DNA from: Adenophora triphylla var. japonica
Taxonomy: Eukaryota > Streptophyta > Magnoliopsida > Asterales > Campanulaceae
Direction of reading: 5' to 3'
Length of the DNA stretch: 64,000 bases
NCBI GenBank assembly: GCA_022495995.1
Contig: JAFEMH010007536.1
Span: forward strand, 1-64,000
Below are positions 11,521 to 21,803 of this stretch, in pieces; positions within the stretch are counted from its first letter, which is position 1, and each line of letters begins with the position of its first letter. The position numbers were made by a program, and so were the translations under genes. The notes under the pieces are model-generated. The model was not told the DNA's origin. It saw only the letters and a program-made list of their open reading frames with translations, and did no database searches.

Positions 11521-11843
11521 GAGAAGAGGGTGGTAAAGTTTTGGGGTACAAGGGTATTTCAAATTTTATAAAGCTTATAAATCATTTGATTGACCATATA
11601 GTTAATTTATTTTCATTTTATTTGCATTAAAACAATAACGACAGAATTTTGTTTAAAAACATTCTCCATTAATTGACACGTGACTTGCACGTGATCATTT
11701 AACGGATATTTCTAACGAAATTGGTTAAAAACCTTGAAACGTTAATAGAATATGAACTTTGTACCCTATATTGTAATTAGTGATAGAATTTGGCCCATCT
11801 TAGCAATACCCCCTAAACTTTGGGGTCCAAAATGTCTTTCGCT
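10309..11843. mobile_element. MULE (Mutator-like) with about 270-bp TIRs and a GC-rich core
   Basis: The left arm (10309 to about 10575) and the right arm (about 11578-11843) are inverted copies: GCGAATGACATTTGGG against GCGAAAGACATTTTGG, and matching blocks such as ATGATCACGTG and AAATGAAAATAAATTAAC. Target duplication is 9 bp, aaaaataaa (10300-10308) and caaaataaa (11844-11852), the Mutator hallmark. No transposase is present. The core (about 10640-11560) is sharply richer in G+C and purine/pyrimidine-skewed, has proline-rich translations and a (GA)n tract, and may be captured host DNA (Pack-MULE). Confidence 0.85.
11451..11519. repeat. (GA)n microsatellite
   Basis: About 60 bp of nearly pure GA inside the MULE core. 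Confidence 0.9.
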
Positions 11844-12186
11844 CAAAATAAAATTGAAGAGAGAATTTGTGAGAGAAATAAGAAGTCGAATTGATATTGT
11901 AAGTATAAAAGTAAAGTATGAGAGATAAGATTGTAAGGAGTAATGAAGAATTTTTGTCATTTTGAAAAGTCCGATTTGAAGTGTGATAGACGAAAATAGC
12001 AAAATATTTGATTCGACGTAGATCGAAGAGAGTATAGTAATAACAATAATGACATCTTATTTAAAAAAAAATATGGGGTCAGCCGATCACCTTCTGCTAA
12101 ACCTAGCCTCGCCACTGGCTACTACCTCTTGCTGGTACACTAAGAATTGAGGTTTTATTTAGATCATTGAATCACTATAGACCTAA

Positions 12187-12513
12187 GAGTCCATTTTGGG
12201 GGAAACTTGTTTCTCCATAAGTTATAAAAAGTCCACTTTGTAATTTTGAGTTTCGAGCGTAAAACATTGAGTTTCGAGCTTAAAACACTGAGTTTAGGCG
12301 TTAAAATACCTAGAAGTTAAAACATCGAGTTTAGGCGTTAAAACACCGAGTTAAGGTTAGCAACTAAAACATCGAGTTTATGTCTTAAAACATCGAGTTT
12401 TTGTCTTAAAACATCGAGTTTATGTCTTAAAACACTGAGTTTTTGCCTTAGATTTTTTAAAAACAAGACTTTTTATATGTTTGGGGGAAACAAAGTTCCC
12501 CCAAAATTTTCTG
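12187..12513. mobile_element. MITE of 9-bp-TSD family 'M' (GAGT..TTTTGGGGGAAAC ends)
   Basis: Left end GAGTCCATTTTGGGGGAAAC, right end GTTCCCCCAAAATTTTCTG. The flanks TAGACCTAA and TTGACCTAA form a 9-bp target duplication with one mismatch. The core (12245-12450) is a run of about 20-bp units containing AAAACATCGAGTTT. Members at 25055-25565 and 26950-27099 share ends and TSD length. The 9-bp TSD points to the Mutator superfamily. Confidence 0.75.
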
Positions 12514-12549
12514 TTGACCTAATTAATCATATACATTAATTTTCAAGCA

Positions 12550-13364
12550 AGGGCGGATCCCATGTTGTGCCATGTGTTGCCTAGGCAACACCAAAAAAAA
12601 AATATAGGAGTATACTATATATTAAAACAAAATTTAGTACATATAATATGCTGTGTCAAATATAGCAAACTGCTTGTTTAGCTTGGTTGGTAACCTGTTT
12701 GGAAACTGACCTAGAGATCCTGAGTTCAACTCCCATTATCAAATATTTGATTCTACACTTTTTATCTCAAAATTCTACTCTCTATCCTTTTTTTAAAAAA
12801 AAAAATTAATGTTAAAGAAAATGTTTTCTTTACAATTTTTTTTTCTTATTCTTTTTTTCACACATTTTAATCAATTTGTAAAAAAAAATTGGTCCACACT
12901 GAAGAAAATTCATAAATCCGCCTGTCGTTGTATTGGGTTTTCTGTGTGGAGAAACCCTTTAATGGCTTCGCATTGTTTATTGTAATTATTGTTTTTTCGA
13001 TCTTTTAGTTTGGTTTGATTTGATTTGCTATCAATTCATGATTATTGAATGTTTGGAATGGTGGGAAATATGATATATTTGATGGTGAGAATCACACATT
13101 GTTTTTTGCAAATTTTGGTAGCAGACGAGGTTGTATGTGTTGTTTTTGGTGAACTTAGGAACAAGAGTTTTGGGATTGAAAAAGTTTTTGGATATGTGCT
13201 TTTGGTGAACCTAGGAACAATGTAAATTGTGTTTATTTTATGTAATTTTGACATATTGAAGCCTATTATATTTACATATTGAATCTTAGTTTCGCGCCAT
13301 TTTTTTTAATTTTTTGTGTGAAAGAATTGGCAACACCAAACATTTTGGTGTAGATCCGCCACTG
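12550..13364. mobile_element. TIR element with AGGGCGGATCC / GGATCCGCC-type ends
   Basis: Left end AGGGCGGATCC, right end TAGATCCGCCACTG (inverted). TTTTCAAGCA occurs on both sides (12540-12549 and 13365-13374), a 9-10 bp target duplication that fits a Mutator-like element better than hAT. CAACACCAAA occurs near both ends. No transposase is seen. A tRNA-like SINE head lies inside. Confidence 0.65.
12663..12760 (+). mobile_element. tRNA-derived SINE head (pol III box A and box B)
   Basis: TAGCTTGGTTGG matches a pol III box A, and GAGTTCAACTCC, about 50 bp downstream, matches box B. It does not fold as a complete tRNA, so it is a tRNA-related retroposon relic rather than a tRNA gene. Confidence 0.5.
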
Positions 13365-13374
13365 TTTTCAAGCA

Positions 13375-14013
13375 TGAGACTATTATAACACCATCGCCAC
13401 CTTTAACTGCAACGGAGCAGAAATAAGGTGGGAGCAGCAGAAGCATTTCCCCTTTAACTAGGATCGTTTAGTGATTGGATGAAGTCATGAAAAAGCCCAA
13501 GTCTTCTTGCGGGTTGGATATCAAAATGGGCTTTAGCTTGTGGGCTATGATATGGCAAACTCTTCAACCCACTTGGAGTCTTGATTACGGAGCCGTAGGC
13601 AATGTAGTAATTGGGTCAGCCCACCCAATCAATGATGATGCTGTAATAACGTACGAATAATTGGACTTTGTTTGTTTGTACGCTGAACCTGACTTATCAC
13701 ATTTATTCCGTTCATTTTATAACCGTTCAAAATATTTTACATTATACTATATCAAAGAATTTATTTGAGGTTGTTTGATTTTAATATTGCTGAAATGCTG
13801 CAAGACTTGAGATTAGACGGCTAAAAGAAAACGAAACCACGTGATTTTATTATCTCCTTTCTGGTATCAAAGCTACTACTAAAATATTACTGCAGTCAAT
13901 TTGAGGATATTAAGCATGCGTTTGTGACCCCATGCTTTGTTGCCTTGTTGGAGGATATGAATAATTATCAAAATTATATTAATATAAACCATTCATTTTA
14001 ATAATAAATAATA
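13375..14013. other. No gene recognised
   Basis: Mixed-composition sequence (13380-13670) followed by AT-rich sequence. A 61-codon open frame at 13475-13660 has no recognisable domain and no supporting context. Confidence 0.45.
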
Positions 14014-14368
14014 CTCCCTCCGTCCCAGACCAAGAGTCCTACTTTCCTTTTTGATCCGTCCCAGATCAAGAGTCCCTTTCCTTAAATGGAAAGTTTTCCA
14101 TATATTTATACCCTTATCATCTCCATATATTTACAAAAAAAATCATTACTATTCCTCCCACTCATTCTCTCTCCTATTAAATATTTTTAACTTTTACATT
14201 CTCTCTCCTATTTCCTACCACACATTTAATTTTTACATTCTCTCTCCTATTCCCTATCACACATTTAACTTTTACATTCTCTCTCCTAAAATTTTTTACC
14301 CACTTTAAAAAAATTTATTAAAAAGCATGAAATCTCCCCCGAGGACCCTTGGTCTGGGACGGAGGGAG
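14014..14368. mobile_element. Stowaway MITE (long TIR variant)
   Basis: Left CTCCCTCCGTCCCAGACCAA, right TTGGTCTGGGACGGAGGGAG, a perfect 20-bp inverted match. TSD TA. The interior repeats the ATTCTCTCTCCTAT motif. Confidence 0.9.
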
Positions 14369-15190
14369 TACATAATACTCGAGGTTTTTACTTTTTTAAT
14401 TTTTGTCTATTCCGGTTGATGATGCACAACGGGCTGTCTCAGGTCGGTCCAACCCGCATACAACTCGGCCCGCCTTTGTAACGGATTTAGCCTGATCCGC
14501 TTTCTCATGTCCATGGACCAAGCTTGTCCCGGCCAGTTTTAATTGTGACCGGTCCGCTCCGTTAGCAAGTGCTACCTGAGAAATATTTATCATCAATTAC
14601 AGTAAGGTTCTTATTTGCGTTATTATTTAAAATGGACAATTAGACTCACTTGTTATTCTCACAAAAACTAATTACCTACTTTCTATTTTCTACTTTACTT
14701 TTTATACTCACATTTTTTTTAATCTCCGTATTGGGGCGAGTAAAATATTTTTTGACCGTTACCAGTTCAAGTCCATTAAGCATAATGGCAATGATTGATC
14801 GTTACATAACATTTATAAACAGTCGATATTATCCATTGCTTGAAATTTAAAGCATAAAATGAGGGACTTGATGGAAAATTTGTTTAGCACAATCAATTTC
14901 AATTTTTTTACTAACAACTGCAACAAATCGGTAGTTATAGCAATTATAGTCCATATAAAGTTAAAATATTCTCTCCAACCACCTCAAACTTAACCTGTTT
15001 TATTCAATTATTTATTGTATATTGCTATCAATCAATACATGATTCAACAATTGATCTTCATTCAACAAAAAAGACAACATCAAAATAAAGAAAACCCGAA
15101 ATAAGAAGAGAAGAGAAGAGAAGGGCAAAGGAAAACACTCATGAACTTGAAAATTCCTAATTTCTCTCCTTTTTTTTTTTCCTTTCAAAA
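14369..15190. other. Intergenic; no gene recognised
   Basis: 14400-14600 is a GC-richer patch with repeated CGGTCC/GGCCCG-like words and no coding signal. 15060-15190 is the AT- and purine-rich 3' flank of the dirigent gene. Confidence 0.45.
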
Positions 15191-15751
15191 TTACCAGCAT
15201 TCATAGAACTTAATATCAACTCGAAGTCTGAAATACACCTCCCCTTCAAAAGAATCGGTCATCAAAGTTGCAATCCCCCGATGCATAAAGAAATCTCCGG
15301 TCCCACCAACCACCGAGATATCCCTAGTCTTGTTCATAAGTGGATCGGCCCCAATAAAATTTATGCTACCCTGATGTTCAGTTGAGTTGAACACAAAAGA
15401 AAATCCTAGCCACGCAGTATACGTATTCTTCGTATCATACATGTACATCCCTTGAGCCCGACCAACGGGAGGAGAATGAAGATTATTATCAAGAGTAATG
15501 GGATCATCGAAAACAACCATATTTCCAAAATGAAACTTATCGGCTAGGATTGTCATGTTAGCGCCTTGGGGTGCCCCAACTATGGTAGAAGTGGCATTGA
15601 GGGCATTTTGGCCATTGTAAATAATGTCGTGGAAGAACAATATTAGGTTTTTGCAAGGTTTATACTGTCTTTTTCGCATCGGATGGGCCGAAGAAACGAG
15701 GAGGAAAATGAAGAGGAAAATAAAAGAGATGAAACTCTTTGATGCTACCAT
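15191..15751 (-). CDS. Dirigent protein, DIR-a type (secreted), second paralogue
   Basis: An intact, intronless ORF of 186 residues. Residues 1 to about 22 are a strong signal peptide ([17 protein letters not shown]). Family blocks: FFHDIIYNG (39-47), [13 protein letters not shown] (81-93), [11 protein letters not shown] (96-106), [12 protein letters not shown] (113-124), [14 protein letters not shown] (134-147), GGTGDFF (149-155), [15 protein letters not shown] at the C-terminus. Cys33 and Cys185 would make the conserved disulfide. Glycosylation sites are at 52, 65, 122 and 140. The role by family is an apoplastic auxiliary protein steering phenoxy-radical coupling in lignan formation. Same strand and motif set as the gene at 6334-6903, so they are likely products of local duplication. 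A TATA box lies about 100 bp upstream. Confidence 0.95.
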   Translation of the reverse strand: MVASKSFISFIFLFIFLLVSSAHPMRKRQYKPCKNLILFFHDIIYNGQNALNATSTIVGAPQGANMTILADKFHFGNMVVFDDPITLDNNLHSPPVGRAQGMYMYDTKNTYTAWLGFSFVFNSTEHQGSINFIGADPLMNKTRDISVVGGTGDFFMHRGIATLMTDSFEGEVYFRLRVDIKFYECW

Positions 15752-15848
15752 TTTGCCAAGAAAATATGGTCAAGGAAAATTGAAGTGAACAAAGAGGTAG
15801 AAATAGTAGTAGTAGTAACTTGTGACTTAGGTCTCTATGCTCTTCTCC

Positions 15849-15858
15849 TTATATAGTG
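15849..15858 (-). promoter_or_regulatory. TATA box of the dirigent gene at 15191-15751
   Basis: CTATATAAGG on the minus strand, about 100 bp upstream of the ATG. Confidence 0.7.
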
Positions 15859-16181
15859 ATGGCAAAAGTTGGTCAATGGCTCACATGGCCTTAGAATAAT
15901 AAAATTGGACCCCAAATTAAACCTACCCACTATAGTGATAGTTTCTTTTTTTAATTTTAGATGCCGGCTTCTATGGTAAAACTATATTAAAAGTTATTTT
16001 TTTAATTCAAATATAATATTTATTTTGAGACGGATAAATAAAACGAAATTATGTTTAATATTGATCTTATTATATGTGATTTAATCTATTAACAAAACCT
16101 GTTATAATTAAATTTGATTAGTTTTTTTTGTTCTTTTTTTTTTTCGATTGCATGCGGAGCACAGTGACTGGTTAATTAATA
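15859..16181. other. Dirigent promoter region and AT-rich flank
   Basis: Upstream sequence of the dirigent gene. No conserved operator is recognised. Confidence 0.4.
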
Positions 16182-16475
16182 CTCCTTCCGTCCAATTACT
16201 TGCTTCACAGTTACTGTTTACACGATTATTAAGGAGGGAGTATTATATTGAAAGTGTTGTGAGTGTGAAAGTAAAATAGGAGAGAGAATGAGTAGAAGGA
16301 ATAGTAAATTATAATGGTGTTGTAAGTATTAAAATAATGTAGAAGAGAGAATGAGTGGGGTAGGGTTAATATTTTAATAATATAAAGTTTCCATTTTAGG
16401 TAAAAAACAAAGTGTGAAATATGTATTTGGACGCCCAAAATAGAAAGTGTGAAGTAAGTATGTAGACGGATGGAA
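16182..16475. mobile_element. Stowaway-like MITE (diverged ends)
   Basis: CTCCTTCCGTCCAATTAC at the left and GTATGTAGACGGATGGAA at the right, flanked by TA, with reverse-orientation interior motifs (GAGAGAATGAG). Confidence 0.65.
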
Positions 16476-16662
16476 TATAAGGATAACATGCAAAGTTATT
16501 TGCCTTTTGAACATTTAATAAATCCATTTAAAAATTAAAAGATGCTGGATGACAAAAATATTAAAAAAATAAAAATTGATAGGATTTTAATATATGCCTG
16601 TATGATGTGTTGTGGAAATGGAGATGAGGTGACGAGGTTAGCAATAATTTGCAAACCAAATA

Positions 16663-16864
16663 CTTCCCCGTGTTTCGCCTTAAATCGAACTAGTGTTTTG
16701 GTCACGATAATTAAAGAAAAAAGAGGTAGGAGAAAGGTAAAATATGAGAGAAAATGAGCGAGATGAATAGTAAAGATTATTTGTCATTTTGGATAGTCCA
16801 ATTTGAGATGAAACGAATCAAAAAAGAAATAAATCTGATTTGAAATGGGACGGACCGAGAGAGA
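16663..16864. mobile_element. Stowaway-like MITE (same subfamily as 10221-12032)
   Basis: CTTCCCCGTGTTTCGCCTTA at the left, AATGGGACGGACCGAGAGAG at the right. The interior GAGAGAAAATGAGCGAGATGAATAG pattern (cited by its start only) is shared with the split MITE at 10.2-12 kb. Confidence 0.6.
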
Positions 16865-17230
16865 ATCATTTTCCTTAAAAAAAAAAAAAGTTGGTTGCCG
16901 GCTTGCCGCCATTTCATGCGAGTTGTCTTTCTTATGCACATGTAAAGAAGAACAGTAACGTACGCAAAATCCTAACATTAATTATACGGCTTTCGAAAAT
17001 ATAATTATACTCTGATTTAATTACTTTTTTTAATTAAATTTTGATAAAATAATTAATTAAAAGTTCTTTTTTTTTTCCTCTCAAGTGAATCATCTTTTCA
17101 ACAAGCGTGTTTAAAAAAATTAAGTTATGAATGGAAGAGCGATCGTGGAGGAAACCCCCAAAGAATTATCTGTGCATATATATTTAAAAGTATTATGAGT
17201 GAAAAATTATTATTGTAAGTACGATAATTG
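16865..17230. other. No gene seen
   Basis: AT-rich sequence without a recognisable feature. Confidence 0.5.
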
Positions 17231-18150
17231 AGGTAGGTTTGTGATATTTTCATCCCACATCGAAAATATGTGGAAATTTAGTGTGATATATAGAAGGCTC
17301 ATACACTAATATTAAACATCAAATCATTCATTGGACTTTTGGAGGCCCGTGATTGGCTGCTAAGTAGCGGGTCGGACTTCGGGCTCGGATCGTCGGCCTT
17401 AAGGCTTGCGAGCTAGCCCGGAGGTACGATCTGGGGTGAGCCAGAGTGTGATGTCTAAATAGCGGGTCGAGCTTCGGGCTCGAATTATTACAAGGTTCGT
17501 AAGTAAAATCTACAAATAGTAGCAGAGACTTATCAACCAACTAGATACTTAAAAATAAAATGAAATCGGTGCAACCAACTAGATACTTAAAAATAAAATG
17601 AAATCGGTGCAAGTTGTCGTGCGACGAAAAATATTGTTTTTATAATATCCCTTTTAGATTTTTGCATTGATTGGTGATATATAGAAAGCTCACACACTAC
17701 TATTAAGTATCAAATCATCAATTGGACTTTTGGAGGCCTGTGATGGGCTGTGGTTAATCCAATTGAGGAGGTGCTTAGTGGGTCAGTGTGTGGTGCCTAA
17801 GTAGCGGGCCGGGCTTACGAGCTAGTCCGGAGGTACGATCTGGGTTTGGTTAATCCAATTGAGAAGGTGCTTAGTGGGCCTGTGTGTGGTGCCTAAGTAG
17901 CAGATCGAGCTTCGGGCTCGGGTTGTTACAAGGTTCGTAAGTAAAATCTACAAATAGCAGCAGAGACTTATCAACCAACGAGATACTTAAAAATAAAAGT
18001 AAAATCTACAAATAGCAGCAGAGACTTATCAACCAACGGTAAAATCTACAAATAGCAGCAGAGACTTATCAACCAACGAGATACTTAAAAATAAAATGAA
18101 ATTGGTGCAAGTTGTCGTGGGACGGAAAATATTGTTTTTGTAATATCCCT
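17231..18150. repeat. Cluster of direct repeats of an unidentified element
   Basis: Two diverged copies of a unit start at about 17277 and 17672 (both contain GATATATAGAA, then CACTA, then TTGGACTTTTGGAGGC). Each carries GC-rich words AAGTAGCGGG and GGAGGTACGATCTGGG. A 38-bp tandem duplication lies at about 17535-17610, and AAAATCTACAAATAGCAGCA occurs three times between 17940 and 18065. The CCCACATCGAAAATATG word near 17253 is reminiscent of LTR or TRIM starts. The element type is undecided. Confidence 0.55.
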
Positions 18151-18542
18151 TTTTGCTTTCTGCATCAAAATAAATTGAAATCTGATGGATGATTGGTGAG
18201 AGTAGGTGATGAGTTTGACCATTGGTTGCACTCTAAGTGACCACTAACTACTAATTAGTCACATTTTTCTATTGGGTTGTTAAATCCAATGCACGGAACA
18301 AATTACAGCCTTGTGAAAAGTCGAAGGAAAATGAAGCCTTGTGGCGGTATATGTAGAAGTTCCGAGAAATGATCCTTAGGCACACAAAGTCAAAGTCAAA
18401 TGTGCATTACTCCACCCGTCCAAATAATGACGGGAGATTGGGTGGGTTAGTTTGTTTAATAAGTAAACAAAAAGGAATAATCAAACAAAAAGGAATAATC
18501 AAATACAGTATGCTCTATCACTTTCTCCTTGCTACTTGATAG

Positions 18543-18696
18543 TAGGGTCGTATAAAAAATTCGTGAAATCAGATCGAATCAGTAGAATCGAATCAGACAG
18601 TAAAAATCGGACCAAAAAAATATTATGGTTTGGTCCTGATTTCAAATTTTTTATAGAATCGATTATTTTGTTTGGTCTTCGTGAAATCAGATTGAA

Positions 18697-18795
<99 letters not shown>

Positions 18796-19167
18796 CTTTC
18801 TTATTACAAGGTGGTTGAACATGAAATTCTTCTTTCCTAACTGTTGATTTTGTTATTGTAATTTGATTTTTAAATATGCTTACTTGTAGACAGCCATATA
18901 CTCCCTCCGTTCTGAAATATTGTTCAGCAATTTGATCTTAAATATGTTTGCTTGTAGATTTTGTTATTGTAAAAAAATATATTATATTGTAATTGTAGAA
19001 CCGGTGGAATCGGATCGGAACCGGACCATTAGAACCGGATCGATGGGACCGGTCCTATAATGTAATGGTCTGGTTCTAAATTTTTACAGAATTTAAGTAT
19101 TTGATTCGATCCTGAATTTTTAAAATTTTGACAAAAATCGAATCAATCCGGACCGTGAACACCCCTA
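18543..19167. mobile_element. Non-autonomous hAT-like element
   Basis: Ends TAGGGTCGT and ACACCCCTA (inverted TAGGGGTGT). Flanking 8-bp duplication CTTGATAG (18535-18542) and CTTGCTAG (19168-19175), one mismatch. The 8-bp TSD and TAGGG-type ends fit hAT. The interior has inverted GAATC/GGACC-rich arms, a long (AT)n run and a partial CTCCCTCCG fragment near 18901. There is no transposase. Confidence 0.75.
18702..18792. repeat. (AT)n microsatellite, about 45 units
   Basis: Uninterrupted AT repeat inside the hAT-like element. Confidence 0.95.
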
Positions 19168-19209
19168 CTTGCTAGTGGATGCCTCTTATGGAAACCAGAC
19201 AAAGGCTAA

Positions 19210-19594
19210 GGCTCCGTTTGTTTGAGGGAAAACATTTTTCGAAAAACATTTTTCTCATTTTTCTTCAGTGTTTGGTAAACACCGAAAAATGAAGTCAACG
19301 AAAAATATTTTTCGGGTATATGGAAAATGAGCTTGATTTCTAAGGAAAATGACTTCCTTACCTCTACCTAAGGAAGTTGTTTTTCGAAAAACATTTTCCT
19401 CATTTTCCTTTGTTTGTATTGATTTTATCTTTAGAAAGTTACTTTAATGAAACTACCAAACATCAGAAAATGTTTTCTTAAGATTCACCAAACATCGGAA
19501 AACGTTTTTCGGAAAGTATTTTCATTTTCCGAAAAATATTTTTCAAGAAATCATTTTTCTTTCGGGTGTTATTTTCCGTGAAACAAACGTAGCC
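19210..19594. mobile_element. Tourist-like (PIF/Harbinger) MITE
   Basis: Left GGCTCCGTTTGTTT, right AAACAAACGTAGCC. TSD TAA on both sides (19207-19209, 19595-19597). The interior is built from repeated CGAAAAACATTTT-type words. Same ends as the MITE at 24422-24609. Confidence 0.85.
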
Positions 19595-19619
19595 TAACTC
19601 ATCAATGCTAAAATAAGGT

Positions 19620-19822
19620 ACTTCTTCCGTTCTAAAATATTTTTTTCAAATTTTTAATCGTTACTACGAAAAAAATTTAAACAGTAACTCATCAACAATA
19701 CAATCAATAACAAGTTTTAAATTTTCATTTGAATAATTAAATCAATTTAAAATTATTACTCAAAGTTCCTTCTTAATAATGACGAAAAAAATGAAAAAAT
19801 CATTTTGGTAGGGATGGAGTAA
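19620..19822. mobile_element. Stowaway-related MITE (diverged)
   Basis: CTTCTTCCGTTCTAAAATAT at the left and GTAGGGATGGAG at the right. The palindromic interior is similar in layout to the host MITE at 24213-25010. Confidence 0.55.
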
Positions 19823-20301
19823 CTTTCGTGCCAATATTTATATTTTATTTTATTTTACTAATACAACAATTTGCAAGTCATGGGTAGATTTTCTTTTATC
19901 TAATTCACTATTTAATATGGTATTTAGTGAAATCTAATTAATCAATTGAATATTCAAAGAAAAAAATACAATTAAGTTCTTATATATTATAAATTTGTTA
20001 GTTAAAAATATATAAAAAAAAAATTGAGTCATGCCAAAAATGTGTTCTAAACCAATGGAGGAATGTATTTTTGTATTAACAAATATTGAGGTGTCTACTT
20101 ACTCCTCTTATTTGAAATAGCTCAGAAATCCGATGTCCAAAGTCAATATTCGGTGCCAATATATACCTAACATTTATATTCAATTATTAAGTTATTAGCT
20201 CGTAATTTTGTAATTTTTTTATAGTTGGTCTTGAGAAAAATGAAAAATGCGTTTTTTTTTTAACTAAAAAAAAATGTGTTTTACATTGACACTTCATAAT
20301 A
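19823..20301. other. AT-rich spacer; start of an ACACTGACACTT repeat
   Basis: No gene. The last 30 bp (CATTGACACTTCATAATACT) are the left remainder of the minisatellite that continues at 21435. Confidence 0.5.
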
Positions 20302-20309
20302 CTAACACT

Positions 20310-21434
20310 TAGGGATGTAAGTGGTTTAGCTCAAATCGCGGTTTGAGACCGAACCGAGCTAAACCCGTGGGGTTTAGCTCGATTTTTTTATTTAAGTGGT
20401 TTAGCTCGGTTTATAAAAATTACAAACCACATGGTTCGGTTTAGCTTGCGGTTTGAGGGTGCCAAGCCGAACCGAGCTAAACCGAACCACCAAACCGAGC
20501 TATGAAACCGAACCGCCAAACCGAGCTATGAAATCGAGCTATGAAACCGAGCTATAAAAAATCTGGTCATCAAGGGGCCAAAGTGCAATTTGCTAGAGAT
20601 TTTCCCACAATCTCCTTACCCTAGCATTTCTTTCGGCCCAAGCTCTCTCTCTCTCTATCTCTCTCTCTAAAATTTCTCTCATCAAACCACAAACTCATTC
20701 CTTCTTCCTCACTAAATATTGATTTCCATCCCATATACTTTCTTTTATCCAAGATTATGAAGCTCGAATCATCAATTTTGAGCAAATATTTGAAGAATCA
20801 GTTACAATATAGTGAGCAATCCAACTTGAGTTGCAGGTGCCGGCCTAATCAACGGGTAACCCTGGAAATATTTAATCCAGTTCATTCACCATGTCGTTGT
20901 TCGAAGGATCAGTTACAATATAGAAATTGCCGGCTTTACCTCCGCGGGTTTTTTGGCCGAACCCTTGTGCACAATCGGCTAGCCTCTTCCTGTTGCTGGC
21001 CCAATCAGGTTGGCATCTCCAGCACTGGTCAATTGAGTTGTAGGCCACGCATGGACCCGTGTATTTCTTTCCCAGGTTCCTTCTTGTGCTATTCCTAATT
21101 GCTGCATGCCCTTCTTCTTCTTCTTCCTCCCCTTTTACAACTCCGGCCATGCCCTCAACTTTCAATTCGTTAGTGCATTCCATGATTTCTCTACTTGCTC
21201 TTTCGTTGAGTAAGCTTTTTGACTTTTTTCTGAATCTTTAAGATTGTTGTTTGGTCCGTAATCCATCTTTAAACCGCGGTTTAGATCGAGCTAAACCGAA
21301 CCTTGGCGGTTTAGCTTAGCTCGATTTGATTTTTTTTGTGGTTTAACTCGGTTTGGAATTTCTCCAAATCGATACTAGCGGTTTAGCTCTAAAATTTTTC
21401 CAAACCGAGCTAAATCGAACCGTTTACACCCCTA
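20310..21434. mobile_element. hAT-like element carrying a captured pectate-lyase fragment
   Basis: Ends TAGGGATGTAAGTGGTT and AACCGTTTACACCCCTA (inverted), with a perfect 8-bp target duplication CTAACACT at 20302-20309 and 21435-21442. Both arms are packed with GGTTTAGCTCGGTTT and its inverse. The middle (about 20640-21240) is unrelated, higher-complexity DNA that includes a pectate-lyase coding fragment on the minus strand. There is no transposase, so this is a non-autonomous gene-capturing element. Confidence 0.85.
20872..21183 (-). pseudogene. Pectate lyase N-terminal fragment captured in a hAT-like element
   Basis: The 103-residue open stretch encodes RNSTRRNLGKKYTGPCVA, then IDQCWRCQPDWASNRKRLAD, then CAQGFGQKTRGGKAGNFYIV and TDPSNND. 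This is the segment just upstream of the parallel-beta-helix catalytic domain in plant pectate lyases (N-S-T-R-R-x-L-G, I-D-x-C-W-R-C, R-x-x-L-A-x-C-x-x-G-F-G, Y-V-V-T-D). The catalytic part is absent, so it is not an enzyme. A second, more diverged piece (YIVTDSS-like) lies at about 20760-20860. Real pectate lyases cleave de-esterified pectin in the wall. Confidence 0.8.
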
Positions 21435-21722
21435 CTAACACTGACACTTTTTTACACTAACACTGACATTTAATATACATACACTGGCACTTTGTTACAC
21501 TAACACTGACACTTTTTACACTGACACTTAATATACATGCACTGACACTTTTTTATACTGGCACTTTGTTACACTAACACTGACATTTTGTTAAACTGGC
21601 ACTGACACTTTGTTAACTGACACTTTGTTAAACTGACACTGACACTTTTTTACACTGACACTTTGCTACACATGCACTGGCACTTTGTTACACTGACACT
21701 CTGTTAAACTGGCACTGACACT
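21435..21722. repeat. ACACTGACACTTT minisatellite
   Basis: Irregular tandem units of about 13-26 bp built from ACACTGACACTTT/GTTACACTGGCACT. The hAT-like element at 20310-21434 inserted in the left part of the array. Confidence 0.85.
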
Positions 21723-21803
21723 AATGGGGAAAACAAAACACGTTTTTCCTATGCTTAAAGAAAAACGCGTTTTTTATAAAATTTTGACATTTTTAAGGCA
21801 ATA

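Larger units (their letters stand above)
10221..12032. mobile_element. Stowaway-like MITE split by a MULE
   Basis: Left piece 10221-10308 starts CTTTCCTTCGTTTCATC. Right piece 11844-12032 ends TCGACGTAGATCGAAGAGAG, and TA flanks both outer ends. The interior matches the 16663-16864 element (TTAAATCGAA, CATTTTG, AGTCCGATTTGAA). The 1.5-kb MULE at 10309-11843 sits inside. Confidence 0.65.

Noticed and set aside
11087..11571. Arg/Glu-Gly-rich and Pro/Ser-rich ORFs
   Set aside because: Shadow frames across a GA/CT-rich tract in the MULE core; no domain.
12663..12760. A tRNA gene
   Set aside because: Box A and box B words are present, but the sequence does not form a cloverleaf with an acceptor stem.
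17231..17540. Cassandra-type TRIM carrying a 5S promoter
   Set aside because: The CCCACATCG start is suggestive, but no 5S box A/intermediate element/box C set is found.
18532..18847. Open frames of alternating Tyr-Ile on both strands
   Set aside because: Translation of the (AT)n microsatellite inside a hAT-like element; not a protein.
20872..21183. Functional pectate lyase gene
   Set aside because: Only the N-terminal segment is present, inside transposon TIRs, without the catalytic domain.
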